Assembly (NCBI GenBank): GCA_910592005.1
Contig: CAJVPP010001579.1
Location: forward strand, 1 to 19,111
DNA from: Funneliformis mosseae
Lineage: Eukaryota; Glomeromycota; Glomeromycetes; Glomerales; Glomeraceae
Reading direction: 5' to 3'
Length of the DNA stretch: 19,111 nt
Below, piece after piece: positions 9,483-19,111 of this stretch (positions are counted from its first letter, which is position 1; every line of letters starts with the position of its first letter). Under the pieces are notes generated by a model. The model was not told the DNA's origin. It saw only the letters and a program-made list of their open reading frames with translations, and did not search any database. The translations under genes were made by a program, and so were the position numbers.

Positions 9483-9639
9483 TTAATTTAGAAGAATCTG
9501 TTAAAAAAAAATTTCAAGATAATAATGTTAACTTAGCAGTTATTTAAATAGTTTGATTAGTATTTATTAAACACTTAATATTAATATTAACAAGTTATTC
9601 AAAGACAACCTTCACAAAATAAATAGTGAATGGTAATAC

Positions 9640-9895
9640 TGAAAAAACAGCTGCTGAAAACCTTAAAAATGCTAAGTATAATAATATTTGTAATTAAGTA
9701 AAATATTTATAAAATAATATATCTGATAAAACTATCATTAATTCTTTTGTAAACTGTAATATAACAGATCTATTAGATGATTTAGATAATAAAAATGAAT
9801 TAAAAATCTCAGATATTGATAATAATTATTGTGATAATGATGTTTGTAATAATAATCATGATAATAATCATGATAATAATAGTTGTAATAAGTAA
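9640..9895 (+). pseudogene. Relic of an Asn/Asp-rich protein tail
   Basis: The frame is open from 9713 to a TAA at 9893-9895. It reads S-D-K-T-I-I-N-S-F-V-N-C-N-I-T-D-L-L-D-D-L-D, then an Asn/Asp/His/Cys repeat (N-N-N-H-D-N-N-H-D-N-N-S-C-N-K). The first part has the character of real protein rather than random AT sequence. Upstream, similar coding-like sequence (T-A-A-E-N-L-K-N-A-K) is cut by stops. It is probably the end of a decayed, element-encoded protein. I do not recognise the family. Confidence 0.3.
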
Positions 9896-10611
9896 TAAAA
9901 TTCATATTAGTTTAATATTAGAAATTTAATAATATATAATTGTTCTATTGTATAAATTTAACTTTTATGTATTAATTTATCAAATAAATATAATTTATTA
10001 ATATATTGTATTAAAAATATTTTTTTTTTTTTTACAGATTTTTTAGAAAGGAATGCTTATTTTCGGGAATATACAATAACATTTTATTATTATTTTTCCA
10101 TATTTTTTAAAACCACCAAAACTTAGTTATTATCTATACCTACAAATGAAATATTTAAATTAATTAAAATAAAGTTAGGATTAAGATTAGGATTAAGAAT
10201 TAGAATTAATACATGCTTGCATCCATCTGTATTTTATCTTTATTAAATAATCTGAAAATTAAGAAATTTTTATGCTAAAAATCTCTCCTATTATATATCA
10301 TATGAAAGAATTAATATTATATATTAAATATTATTATTATAGAAAAACTATTAAAGGGATGAAATGATTGCAGGTCCAAGGAATTTTAAACAAAATTAAC
10401 AAAATTGAGATTTATGCATTTAGTGTTGAAATTAAAATGCAATAAGATCTCGAAAGTTCTCGATATGTTAAAATTTTCTTAATATTACCCAATTACCACT
10501 TTTTATGAATTCTTTGCTATATTAGCTATATATCGGTCGGTCCAACTGAAAACTTTCGCAAAATTCAAGATGTAGCTTAATTATCTAATGAGTTCTCTTT
10601 GTCATATATAA
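9896..10611. other. Intergenic stretch
   Basis: AT-rich at first, more mixed after about 10330. A 12-base word TTAGGATTAAGA repeats about two and a half times at 10175-10209; it is not a telomere repeat. No gene or RNA is visible. Confidence 0.5.
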
Positions 10612-10617
10612 TTTATT
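10612..10617 (-). terminator. Candidate polyadenylation signal of the minus-strand gene
   Basis: AATAAA on the minus strand, 167 bases after the stop codon at 10784. It is the first exact signal found downstream. AT-rich DNA gives such words by chance. Confidence 0.3.
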
Positions 10618-10783
10618 TTTAAAATTGATCATTCATCATTCATAGAACGAGAGGAAAAAAAAAATTAAGTTTAAAAATAAAATAAAAACCGAATAATAAC
10701 TCACCAAACTGTATGATAACTATATTTATATGTACTCTAATACTCTAATAAAATATTATAGAGAAATGAAAGACTTTTCAATT

Positions 10784-13025
10784 TCATAAGATTTCTGACA
10801 TATCCTCTGAAATTTCTTGTTCTAATTGCTTTTCAAGCTCTTCCAGTTCTTCATACAGACGAGCTTTTTCAACATCGCTCGAGAAATTATTATTGCTATA
10901 AGATTCTCTTGTTAAATAAACTTTTTTTCTATCTTCATATGGACTTTGTGGCAATGGAATAGATGCAGCTAGGGTAAGTAAATCGTCATTTTTATGAGAT
11001 CCAATTTCCTTAATTGCTGGCGTTTTTTGATCGTCATTCAAAGCACGAATTGGAACTTGATTTGTAATTTGGGTCGGTCGTCTCAGCATAAGGGTTGCTG
11101 CTGAAGTTAAAATGTTTATGTTCTGTTGACTATTGTTTTCCTTATTGCTGGGAGTAACTTTTTTTTCATCCACACATACTTTTGGCAATATATTATTATT
11201 GGATGTAAACGAATTACAATGTTGTGATAAAGGTAAATTCATTGATTGAGAAAATGTGTTATCATTTATCAGGCTAGATTTTCTTGAAAGTCTACGAATA
11301 CTCATTCTTCTCAATGGATTCACCAGAGATTCAACTGTTCTTTCGGAATTTCCCACTTGTGCTGGCTGTCGTGCATTGATTACTTGTCGAGTCAAAGACA
11401 CCTCTTGTATAGCGGTCAAATTTTGTTCAGATGGTTTTCGTTGTGTACGATCATCTTGGTCTGTAATTACATAAAATAATATTGTGAGTGATTGGATCCG
11501 AGTTCCAAAGGGCCGCCAAATTCCCTCAGATTTCACATAAGGATCAGCGGTCCATTGGTTGAACCTAACTTGATAGTTTCATACCAATGACGGAAGTTGT
11601 TGTATGTCGAAGTGCCGGTGTTGGAAGCCTCTGTGTGAACGTGCGAGACGCGTCACGTACAGCTAATGATTGGTCAGCAGGCTTTTTGTTAATATACTTG
11701 CTTTGATTCGGGCGGACAGATAACTCGCGAATAGTTGATAATTTCCGACAAGACATCTGAGTTATTAAGATAATTAGCATACTCAAAATTTAATATATTA
11801 GTTAACTATCAAAATACGCACATCTCTCCCTATTAAGGTACTCCGAGAATTTTTTTTAGCGTTATTTCTAGGAACACGCAATGCACCAGATATAATTGAT
11901 GCTCTTGCTTCTCGAGGTTTCTGAATATTAATGTACCAATTAATAATTTATCTAAAGAATAAAATTATAAAAGTAATCTTTTTACCTCAACACGATAAGA
12001 ATAAGACATTCTGGATCGGGACATAGAAAGTTTTCCGGGTGTAGTTGATGATTTTGAATTAAGTCTACTACCTAATAAAGTCTCTCTTTTCTTAGTAACA
12101 TCAATTGATGTTCTACTTGACAAAATTTCCTGAAGAGATATAGGATTTGGTTTGAATTTGATTTGAGTATCCTTGAGATTATTAGTTTGCCTACTTCTCT
12201 CAGATGAAATTGTATTGACTTTAGAAATTCCGGCTTTTTGTGTCTTATGTGCTGGTGTTACCATAGAACGTAAAGGACGATTCAGATTTGGATTAACACG
12301 TGTAAGTGGGTTACCGTTTGTTAAAGTATTAGGTTTCTGCAAATTAGAAAAAAGTCTAATAGGTCCTTTGTTTTTATTTTCATGCTCAATTCCTGATCTT
12401 GTAGTTTTTGTCCCAATGTTGTTCCTTGCAAAAGAAATTGTTCGATTTAAACTTTTATTACCCTGAGGCGGTTGAATTCTTGACGCGTTTAATGTAGATT
12501 GCGGTACAGATTTGACAAGTGAAGACTATAAACAGAATTGATTAATTTTCGTTTAAATAAAGTAATTAATAATCGAATTTTTAAATAACATTGCTTGAAC
12601 TCACATTTTTTAAAGCCTCTTTTCTCGTGGTAGTAAGAGTTCCAAGCCTATTACAACGTAATAATTAATTAAAAGTAACAAGTTATAACATTAATTTTAA
12701 TTTATTACCTTTCTATCGGCTTTTTTACAGTTGTATGAGCATGAGTGCCAGGTGTTTTAATTGCCGCAGCATATATAGGTCGCTTCAAAGTATTGCTCAC
12801 ATTATTTGCAGGTAATTGAGTAACTCTTCTTGCTTTTGTTATTTGAGTTGATTTAGGTAAGTTTTCTTTTGTTGAAAAAATTGTTGAACGCCGTAAAACA
12901 GATGGTAGGATAACCCTATTTGAAATTATGTATTAGTTTATATAAACAATAAAAGAGATAACAAACGCGATATATTTTCATACTATTCAAAACCTTGGCA
13001 ATTGCTCTTCTCTAATAGAACTCAT
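10784..13025 (-). CDS. Uncharacterised basic, disordered protein with KEN motifs (cell-cycle-like)
   Basis: Proposed CDS: complement(join(10784..11460, 11585..11756, 11822..11920, 11986..12525, 12605..12647, 12709..12915, 12994..13025)), 589 codons. All six introns (78, 61, 79, 65, 65, 124 nt) have GT..AG ends and keep one frame; intron 1 carries a branch-like ACTAATAC. The protein is rich in Arg, Lys, Ser, Thr and Asn, without membrane or enzyme motifs. Visible: S-T-K-E-N-L-P (KEN at 27-29) and S-N-K-E-N-N (KEN at 471-473); Thr/Ser-Pro sites at 65, 184, 256 (TPGK, full CDK consensus), 353, 467, 511, 537; R-R-M-S-I-R-R-L-S-R-K-S-S (415-427), an Aurora/PKA-type cluster; and an acidic C-terminal helix (560-589) with Leu/Ile at 566, 570, 573, 577 and 581. 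These features suggest a mitotic, APC/C-regulated phosphoprotein. A securin-like role is possible but unproven. Weak donors: GTTTTG (intron 1), GTGCGT (intron 5). Intron 6 has an alternative in-frame donor 13 codon positions' worth of bases or fewer downstream (GTTAGG near 11572). Confidence 0.75.
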
Positions 13026-13164
13026 TTTACTGAATAATGTTTAAGTTCGCCTGTCAAAAATTGAGCATAGCAAACAAAAGTGAAAGAGAATGACTTATCA
13101 GTTTAGACGAACAGGTATTTAACTATCGTGATGTAAATTTACCAACGTAGCAGATATTTGTATG

Positions 13165-13169
13165 ATTGG
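13165..13169 (-). promoter_or_regulatory. CCAAT box upstream of the minus-strand gene
   Basis: Read on the minus strand the word is ACCAATCAT, 140 bases before the start codon. It is identical to the word upstream of the Clr2 gene. A CCAAT-binding factor site is inferred. Confidence 0.4.
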
Positions 13170-14380
13170 TCAATTTTTATGTCGATCATTTTCTAATATA
13201 ATATCGATATGACTAGGCTAATAGAAACTGTTGTGTATTCGGAGTTAAAGAACTTTAAAACTAAACAAGAAAGGAAGGATGAGGGAAAAGCGATTATCTT
13301 CCTTAAATGTAATGTGAATATTACTACATTTACAAATAAAATATGATTCTTAAGGTAACATTCAAAACCTAAAAAATCTTTAAGAAATAAGAAAGAAATT
13401 CTTAGAAAAAAAAGTCTAATTTGGCGATTACATATTGATAAAATCATATGTCAAACAGACAGACATGAAACACCCAAAATAATCTTTAATTATCTTTGCA
13501 TTTTCCATTTTCATAAGTATTCTAGGAACTTATCACTCAATAATTATCACATTTTTAGATTAGGAATGAGTCTATATAGCTATCACGTGATTTAAAAATC
13601 ACGTGCTAAACAAATAGATATGTCCTTTATAGAAAAGTCCTTTAATTAAGTTTTAAAAATCTTTAATAAAAATGAGAAATTAATTACAACACAGTCAATC
13701 TCAATATAACAAATTTAGTATTTAAATTAATTAAATATTTATTATAAGAAAATTTGTTATTATTATAATATTCAGGCTATTCTCCTAAAATTGATTTATT
13801 ATTTTTTTATTATTTTTATTATTTTATATTTTTTACTTTTTATTTTATTTTTTACATATTCTTTTAGATATAAGATTACTATCATTAAAGAATGTTAAGT
13901 AATCAATTGTATTTTAAAGGTATACAGTTAATTTTAGAAATAATAACTAAAATCTTATTATATTAAACCATATATTATAAAACTAATTTTTTATAATTGA
14001 TTATACTGAATTTAATTAATAAAATATTATATATTACATCTATATATGCCTGTTGAATTTTCTCAAAGTAATTTCATTATATTATTTTTTATATTTTTAA
14101 TATATAAAGGGTAGACAAAAGTTTCTGCAGAACCTTTATAAATATGAATTAATGATAGTAATATTATATAACTAAAGTAGCATATAGCTGTTATATGATA
14201 TTCAAATATTTATTTATATATTTAAATAATAAAAATACATATTTTTTTTTAATTTCTTTCTCTAAAAACAAAAAAAAATGGGAAGAAATATAGAAATAAT
14301 CAAAAAACAACATAAAGCCATAATTTACTGTCGCTAACATAATGATACTTTTGAAAATATTGCAAATACCAGTGTTAGAA
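13170..14380. other. Upstream non-coding stretch
   Basis: Up to about 13620 the composition is mixed and may hold regulatory sequence of the minus-strand gene. After that it is AT-rich. An 84-codon minus-strand frame (13193-13447) shows no motif and no splice context, and I do not support it. No RNA gene is visible. Confidence 0.45.
13584..13605. promoter_or_regulatory. Paired CACGTG sites in a 22-bp palindrome
   Basis: Two CACGTG hexamers (13584-13589 and 13600-13605) form the ends of a palindrome with arms CACGTGATTT and AAATCACGTG. CACGTG is the core E-box for bHLH factors. The pair lies 560 bases upstream of the start codon at 13025. A role is inferred. Confidence 0.35.
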
Positions 14381-14387
14381 TATAATT

Positions 14388-14488
14388 AGGTCATAATAGT
14401 AATTTAATATAATCTTGATCATGTATATAAATGATCATTGATCATTTAGTTAATAAGTCATAAATTTTATAACTGATTATTATGACCT
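14388..14488. repeat. Small inverted repeat (AGGTCATAATA)
   Basis: AGGTCATAATA at 14388-14398 is the exact reverse complement of TATTATGACCT at 14478-14488. GTCAT/ATGAC words are crowded between and after (to about 14545). It could be a tiny MITE or a hairpin. Confidence 0.5.
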
Positions 14489-14601
14489 CTATGACTATTG
14501 GTCATAAATAAATGACTTTGGTTATATAGTCATTAAATGATGAATCAAATATTATTAACTAATAAAAATTGAATTATCACAATAAAATTTTTTTTTTAAA
14601 A

Positions 14602-14703
14602 AAAAAAAATAGATTAGATTTGTCAGAATTTCAAAAAAGTATTGCAATTTTTAAAAAAAATAGATTATATTTGTCAGAATATTAAAAAAGTATTGCAATT
14701 TTT
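14602..14703 (+). repeat. Direct duplication, two units of 51 bp
   Basis: A unit of poly-A, TAGATTAGATTTGTCAGAAT, then AAAAAAGTATTGCAATTTTT occurs twice, with TAGATT at 14610 and 14661. A third partial copy may start at 14704. Confidence 0.75.
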
Positions 14704-14849
14704 AAAAAAATATACTTTTTTTTTTAAAAAAAAAATACTACAATATTAAAGTGAGATTTTTTTTCAGAAAGTAAGCTTTCGCATTTTTTTATTGTAAATA
14801 AAAAACAAAATAGGAAAAAATAAGGGTAATTTTAAAAGGTTAAGAACTA

Positions 14850-16840
14850 AAAAGAAGCTACACAACTTTTAAGAGTTTTTTACTTTGGTAAAAAGTGAGA
14901 CTAATAAATCAAATGCTAAGGTAGTTTGTATATATTGCATCAATAAAAACGGTGACATATAAATAACACAATATATTTTAAGTTGTTTTACAGCAAATAG
15001 AGCTAGATTATGTCGAGCACATTTAGCTAGTTGTAATAATTTTAAAAGTACATATATAGAAGAAGAAATGTAAAATATTCTTTCGTGACTAGTTCTAGAA
15101 GATAATAAGCAATATAATAATAATACAAAAGGTAATTATATTATAATAATATATTTTAATATTTGTTTTGAATATTAAAATAATTTATTTTAATTTATAA
15201 AGTGAAAAAGAAACTGTATTATATTCTCTACTTGCTAAAAAAAGGAAAGACTCTACATCAAAGATTAATATAATATTTACTAATATTTCTAACTAGATCC
15301 TTTTAACCAATTATTTTAGTCATTTAATATTTAGCAAAGATTTACTAAAATTTGAAATGCTTTTTTTACAAATATAAGTTTCAAATGATTTGCCATTTAC
15401 ATTTGTAGAAAATTCAAAAACTCGTATATTATTTAATTTTATTTTACTGGGTTTAAACGTACCATCTTGAAATAAATTAGAAGGGTCAATTTTACTTAAC
15501 TCATCACATAGTTTATAAGAAAATATTTTAAAAATCACATGTACAGATAAAGATGAAGTCACAGCTACTTTTAATAGATGAACTAATATTAAATAAGAAT
15601 ATTTGTAAGTATTATTTTTATTACCTCTCAAGAACAATCACTAATTTAGAGAGCAACTAAAATTAATCCTAAACAATTAAGAACTAAAGATGTAATTTGT
15701 CATATTAAAAATTTAATGAATGAAACATAAGAAAAAAAAGTGATTATCAAAGCATTTATATCAGATTTAGCAAGTGAATATGCTGCTACTAGGTTAGTAT
15801 TTAATATATATTATATCAATATATTATAATAATCTAATTAAAGTCAATTTTTTTTTTTAGGCGGCAATTACAATGAGAATATCCAAATAAGATATTTCTC
15901 TCATGTATGACATATAAAGTAAACCTAGTTTTTGGTGATATATTTAAAGAAAAAGAATTATATAAGTAAATTTCAATTGAAGCTATTAGGATTATTTCCT
16001 ATTTTTATAATTCATCTTTTTTTATTGATCATTTACATGATGAACAAATACGCATTTATTAAAAAACTATTTTGTAAATTTCATTAGAAAATATTAAATA
16101 GAATAGTTACTATTTTTGTTTTTATTCTTTATGTAAATCACAAGCTGCTCTAAAGATATTATTTTTTAATAGATTATATTATAAATAATTTTATTATTTA
16201 ATATTACTAACATTATATTAAATTTTAGTATTTATCAGCAAAATTTAATCCTTATCAAACCAATATATTTCATACTAATAGCAATCTAATATTTAAGCTA
16301 ATAAATATTTAATAATAAGTAAAAAAGAATGCAAATTACCAAATGATATTGCTGATATTATTAATAATTTTAAATTTTGCATTACACTATTTTTTTTACA
16401 AAATTTATTATATCCTCTTTGTGGATTTTTAATAAATTACAAAAAAATACTGCAAGACTTTTTGAAGTTTTATATTGTTTTGCATATATAATTCAAATAT
16501 TTAAAAACCATGAGAATCTTGATTTTAAAACAAAAATGTGTAATAGATTGAAAACAAGATGGCGAAAATGAGAACAACCATTATTAATACTTTTATTTAC
16601 TCTTTATTTAAGTTATAATTAATAAAATTTCATAATAATATTAATAATCTTATTTGAATACACATTGGTCAGTAGTATAAATATTATTATAAAGCATAGT
16701 TTAATAAACGTTCTACATCAATTTTAGTAAAAATAATTAAATATAAATGAAAAGAAGATCTATATGATAATAGTTCTTTTGTATAATTTAATAATAATTT
16801 AATTGCATAATATAATGTGAGGTAAAATCATGTAGATCAC
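14850..16840 (+). pseudogene. Dead hAT-family transposase with BED zinc finger
   Basis: Order of remains: a BED-type finger at about 14875-15045 (E-F-F-T, C-I-Y-C, then A-R-L-C-R-A-H-L-A-S-C, one TAA inside). Then a hAT-type segment at 15318-15480 (S-K-D-L-L-K-F-E-M, N-D-L-P-F-T-F-V-E-N), and D-L-A-S-E-Y-A-A-T-R at 15766-15792. An intron follows at 15793-15860 (GTTAGT..TTTTTAG) that joins to R-Q-L-Q-x-E-Y-P-N-K. Next come V-N-L-V-F-G-D-I-F-K-E and E-A-I-R-I-I-S-Y-F, then N-S-Y-Y-F-C-F-Y-S. A frameshifted stretch follows (16420-16570: F-N-K-L-Q-K-N-T-A-R-L-F-E-V). Stops and phase changes are numerous. The C-terminal hATC dimerisation part is not found after about 16840. Transposase role known for the family; this copy is dead. 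Confidence 0.75.
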
Positions 16841-17039
16841 TGCTAATTTCATCATTTTACATCAAATAAAAAACTTTAATTATTCATTACCCAAAATAAT
16901 TATTAAATTATGTTATGTATTACATGTCTGCTAAGCCACTTAAACAATAAAAAATTTTTTTTTATTTCGTTTTAAAAAGTTTTAGATAGGGAAACGACAG
17001 ATTTTATAATACTTTTAATTTACAATGAGATTTAAAAAA

Positions 17040-19111
17040 TTCAAACTCAGCAAATTTAGCCTTTTTTGCCGCCTTTTAGCTTTATTAAGTTTATTGTAAG
17101 TAATATTTTTGGTATTTACTTTTTCATAATGCGCACTTTATTTTTCTTTAATACTTTTTCAGTTATTTCTTTTTTAGAAGAAGCACTATATCTTCCTATC
17201 TATCTCTTGATTGTTTTTACTTCTAAAATTTCCTCAACACTAAGTTCCTTTTTATTTACTAATTTCTTTAGACTTTCATACATTTTTTTTGGTAGTATAT
17301 TGGTCCTTTAGATTAAGATTATCTATATAAAAATAAGTTTATAGATATTGTATAATTTTTTTTACTAATGTATTTCCTCTTCTTTATTACTTATTTTCTG
17401 ATTTTCCTTTAATGTCCAGCCAGACTTTAATGAAAATTCTAAATTAATACTATCAATATCAAATTAATTAGTACCTTTTGATAAAATAAAAAAAAAATTT
17501 ATCCTATTTGATCTTTCACGTTAGATTTATTTTAGTAATAATAGAATAATATCATTAATGTTATTATAATATTTATAAAACTTATTATTTATGTATTATA
17601 CTTACTTGTTTCAGTTTTTAATAAATTTTGTGTTTTATTATAATGTACTAAACCTACTATATAAGACAAGCCTAAATAAATAATTATCCAAATTTATTTA
17701 AATTTTATTGATTTTACACATACCTTTCTTTACTGATAATAATATTAACCATAGTGTTTTTAGTTCTGTTAAAATTGTGTATTCAGGATTAGAATGACTT
17801 ATTTTATCACAAAATGTACTTATGCTAGCAGGAGAAAATTTAGTCCATTTGCCAATATTTAAAAGAGATCTTACTCTAATATATCCTGCAGTTTCACCAG
17901 TTATTGGCTAATCTCACACAAACCATTTGGAAATGCTGAATATGATTTTAATTTTTTTATCATTAGTATAACTATAATTGAGAAATGAAAAAATGATGAG
18001 ATATCAACAAATGTAATAAATGTTAGTAATAAGTAATACTTTCATACTATGATTTTTCTGAAATGATATTATTTGTATTGTGATTCTTAACTTCATTATT
18101 ACCTTTATACTGATTAGGTTCAATTTGAGCAACCGATATTCTACTTAACCTTTCTATTGCTTTTTCTATATCATTACCTGACATAAGTTTACAACTAATA
18201 TGAACATATCATTTTATTACATAGGCAATCTTTTTTACCAAAAAATTATTAGTAAAAAATATAATTTTTTAAAAAAATAGCAGTTAGACATACCATTGCA
18301 TAATAGAAATCTATGGTTATTTTTGTTTCACTAGGTTTTAAAAATATCTATCCACGTACTTCAACTCCATACCAATTATGCCAATGGCTTATAATAACCA
18401 TAAGTTCTGAATTATAGTAATAATCACTATTATTAGAAATTTATCTAGTGTAGACGAGGATTTATAGTATTAAATACAGCTTTAAAGCATAATGCAGTGA
18501 ACCAAGCATCTTGCTTTGTATTACAAGACTAATAATCATATGCTTGAACATCCATTTTTTTATTGTTTTTTTTTGAAAGATAAGAGTTGTATAGAGAGTC
18601 TACCTTCTTTTTCCAAAGAATTCACTTTTTGTTTCTTGAGCTATTATAAGAAGAATATGTATTTTATAATCAACTACTATAATAGCTTTATGCTCATCTA
18701 ATTCATTTAATACGTATTAAATCGTGCACTCAAATATCTTTTTCACGTCTGGTAGACTAAATAATAGGCAGGTTTTTCTTAATATTCTAAAAGTAATGTA
18801 TTGTAAGTGTAGTCTAATATATGAAACAGAGTTATAAAGATCTCAAAAAATTGATCACATACTTTATAACATGAAAAGTGTTGTTCTTTACATTCACTAA
18901 ATGTATATAATAAACAATAGTTAATACAATCTACATGATTTGTTATGCTATTTTCATATACTTTTTTAGATAATGTTACACCTAAAATTGATGTGCAAAA
19001 ATGATCTACAAGGCTAAAAGGATGATCAATTTTTGTGTCATATTAAAAATGATTTGCAGTACTGTAACTAAATTAGATAATTAAATGATTTACATGTCTT
19101 ATTTCCTAAAT
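17040..19111 (-). pseudogene. Dead DDE-like transposase of an unnamed family, running off the window
   Basis: Read on the minus strand from the window end: a Cys/His segment (H-V-D-C-I-N-Y-C...F-S-E-C-K-E-Q-H-F-S-C-Y-K-V-C-D-Q-F-F, about 18850-18960); A-I-I-V-V-D-Y-K (18663-18683, first candidate catalytic Asp) with S-E-F-F-G-K-R shortly after; N-S-E-L-M-V-I-I-S-H-W-H-N-W-Y-G-V-E-V-R-G (18350-18412), where the second Asp region is damaged; K-P-S-E-T-K-I-T-I-D (about 18314-18345, candidate Glu). After a gap come I-R-V-R-S-L-L-N-I-G-K-W-T-K-F-S-P-A-S-I (about 17820-17885) and a Lys/Glu-rich tail (17040-17310). The D..D..E order and the Cys/His cluster suit a cut-and-paste transposase. The family name is uncertain (KDZ- or IS3EU-like at most). 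Many stops and frameshifts break it. Confidence 0.55.

Noticed and set aside
10175..10209. Telomere-like repeat
   Set aside because: TTAGGATTAAGA is not TTAGGG and only two to three units are present.
11256..12466. Two plus-strand frames (72 and 97 codons) opposite the minus-strand gene
   Set aside because: Antisense shadows; the minus strand has a consistent seven-exon chain.
13193..13447. Minus-strand frame of 84 codons upstream of the KEN-motif gene
   Set aside because: Phe/Leu/Ile-rich chance frame, without motif or splice link to the gene at 13025.
15320..15637. Minus-strand frame of 105 codons
   Set aside because: It is antisense to the hAT relic, whose plus-strand translation matches the family pattern.
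17066..17311. Plus-strand hydrophobic frame of 81 codons
   Set aside because: The minus strand reads as the Lys/Glu-rich tail of the DDE-like relic, and the hydrophobic frame is its complement.
18516..18701. Plus-strand frame of 61 codons
   Set aside because: The minus strand here carries the recognisable transposase segment around V-V-D-Y-K.

Overview
The window looks like nuclear DNA of a very AT-rich, transposon-loaded fungus. The best guess is an arbuscular mycorrhizal fungus (Glomeromycotina, Rhizophagus-like). Four things point there: short spliceosomal introns (49-124 nt) with GT..AG ends; a gene for Clr2, a silencing factor known from fungi; Lys/Asn/Ile-rich protein composition; and decayed LINE, hAT and DDE-type elements with long homopolymer and ATT/AAT tracts. 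The phylum is an inference from style and gene content, not from a marker gene.

Layout. 1-1186: 3' end of a non-LTR retrotransposon (RNase H tail, Cys/His region, 3' UTR, real poly(A) tail), broken by two stops. 1187-2060: AT-rich, with a possible membrane-protein relic on the minus strand. 2030-2556 and 7915-8446: two arms of a roughly 530-bp inverted repeat, which bracket 5.36 kb. Inside are short tandem repeats with palindromes on each side (2860-3176 and 7577-7842), two AT-rich deserts, and one intact gene in the centre (4256-6223, three coding exons, 614 codons). That gene encodes a Clr2-type heterochromatin silencing protein. 8450-9482: a non-autonomous element flanked by TTAA and filled with a palindromic 51-bp satellite. 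9640-9895: a small Asn/Asp-rich coding relic.

10784-13025 (minus): a seven-exon gene that I assembled from splice signals and phase. It encodes a 589-residue, basic, apparently disordered protein with two KEN motifs, many Thr-Pro/Ser-Pro sites, a basic cluster of likely kinase sites and an acidic coiled-coil C-terminus. This suggests a cell-cycle phosphoprotein, but I do not recognise the family. 13026-14850: non-coding, with a paired CACGTG palindrome, a small inverted repeat and a 51-bp duplication. 14850-16840 (plus): a dead hAT transposase with BED finger, still keeping an intron. 17040-19111 (minus): a dead DDE-like transposase of a family I recognise only by pattern, running off the window end.

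Only two genes look functional. One (Clr2) would act in the heterochromatin machinery that normally silences elements like those around it. Its setting between long inverted repeats is the most interesting structural observation here, and the cell-cycle-like gene is the most interesting uncharacterised protein.
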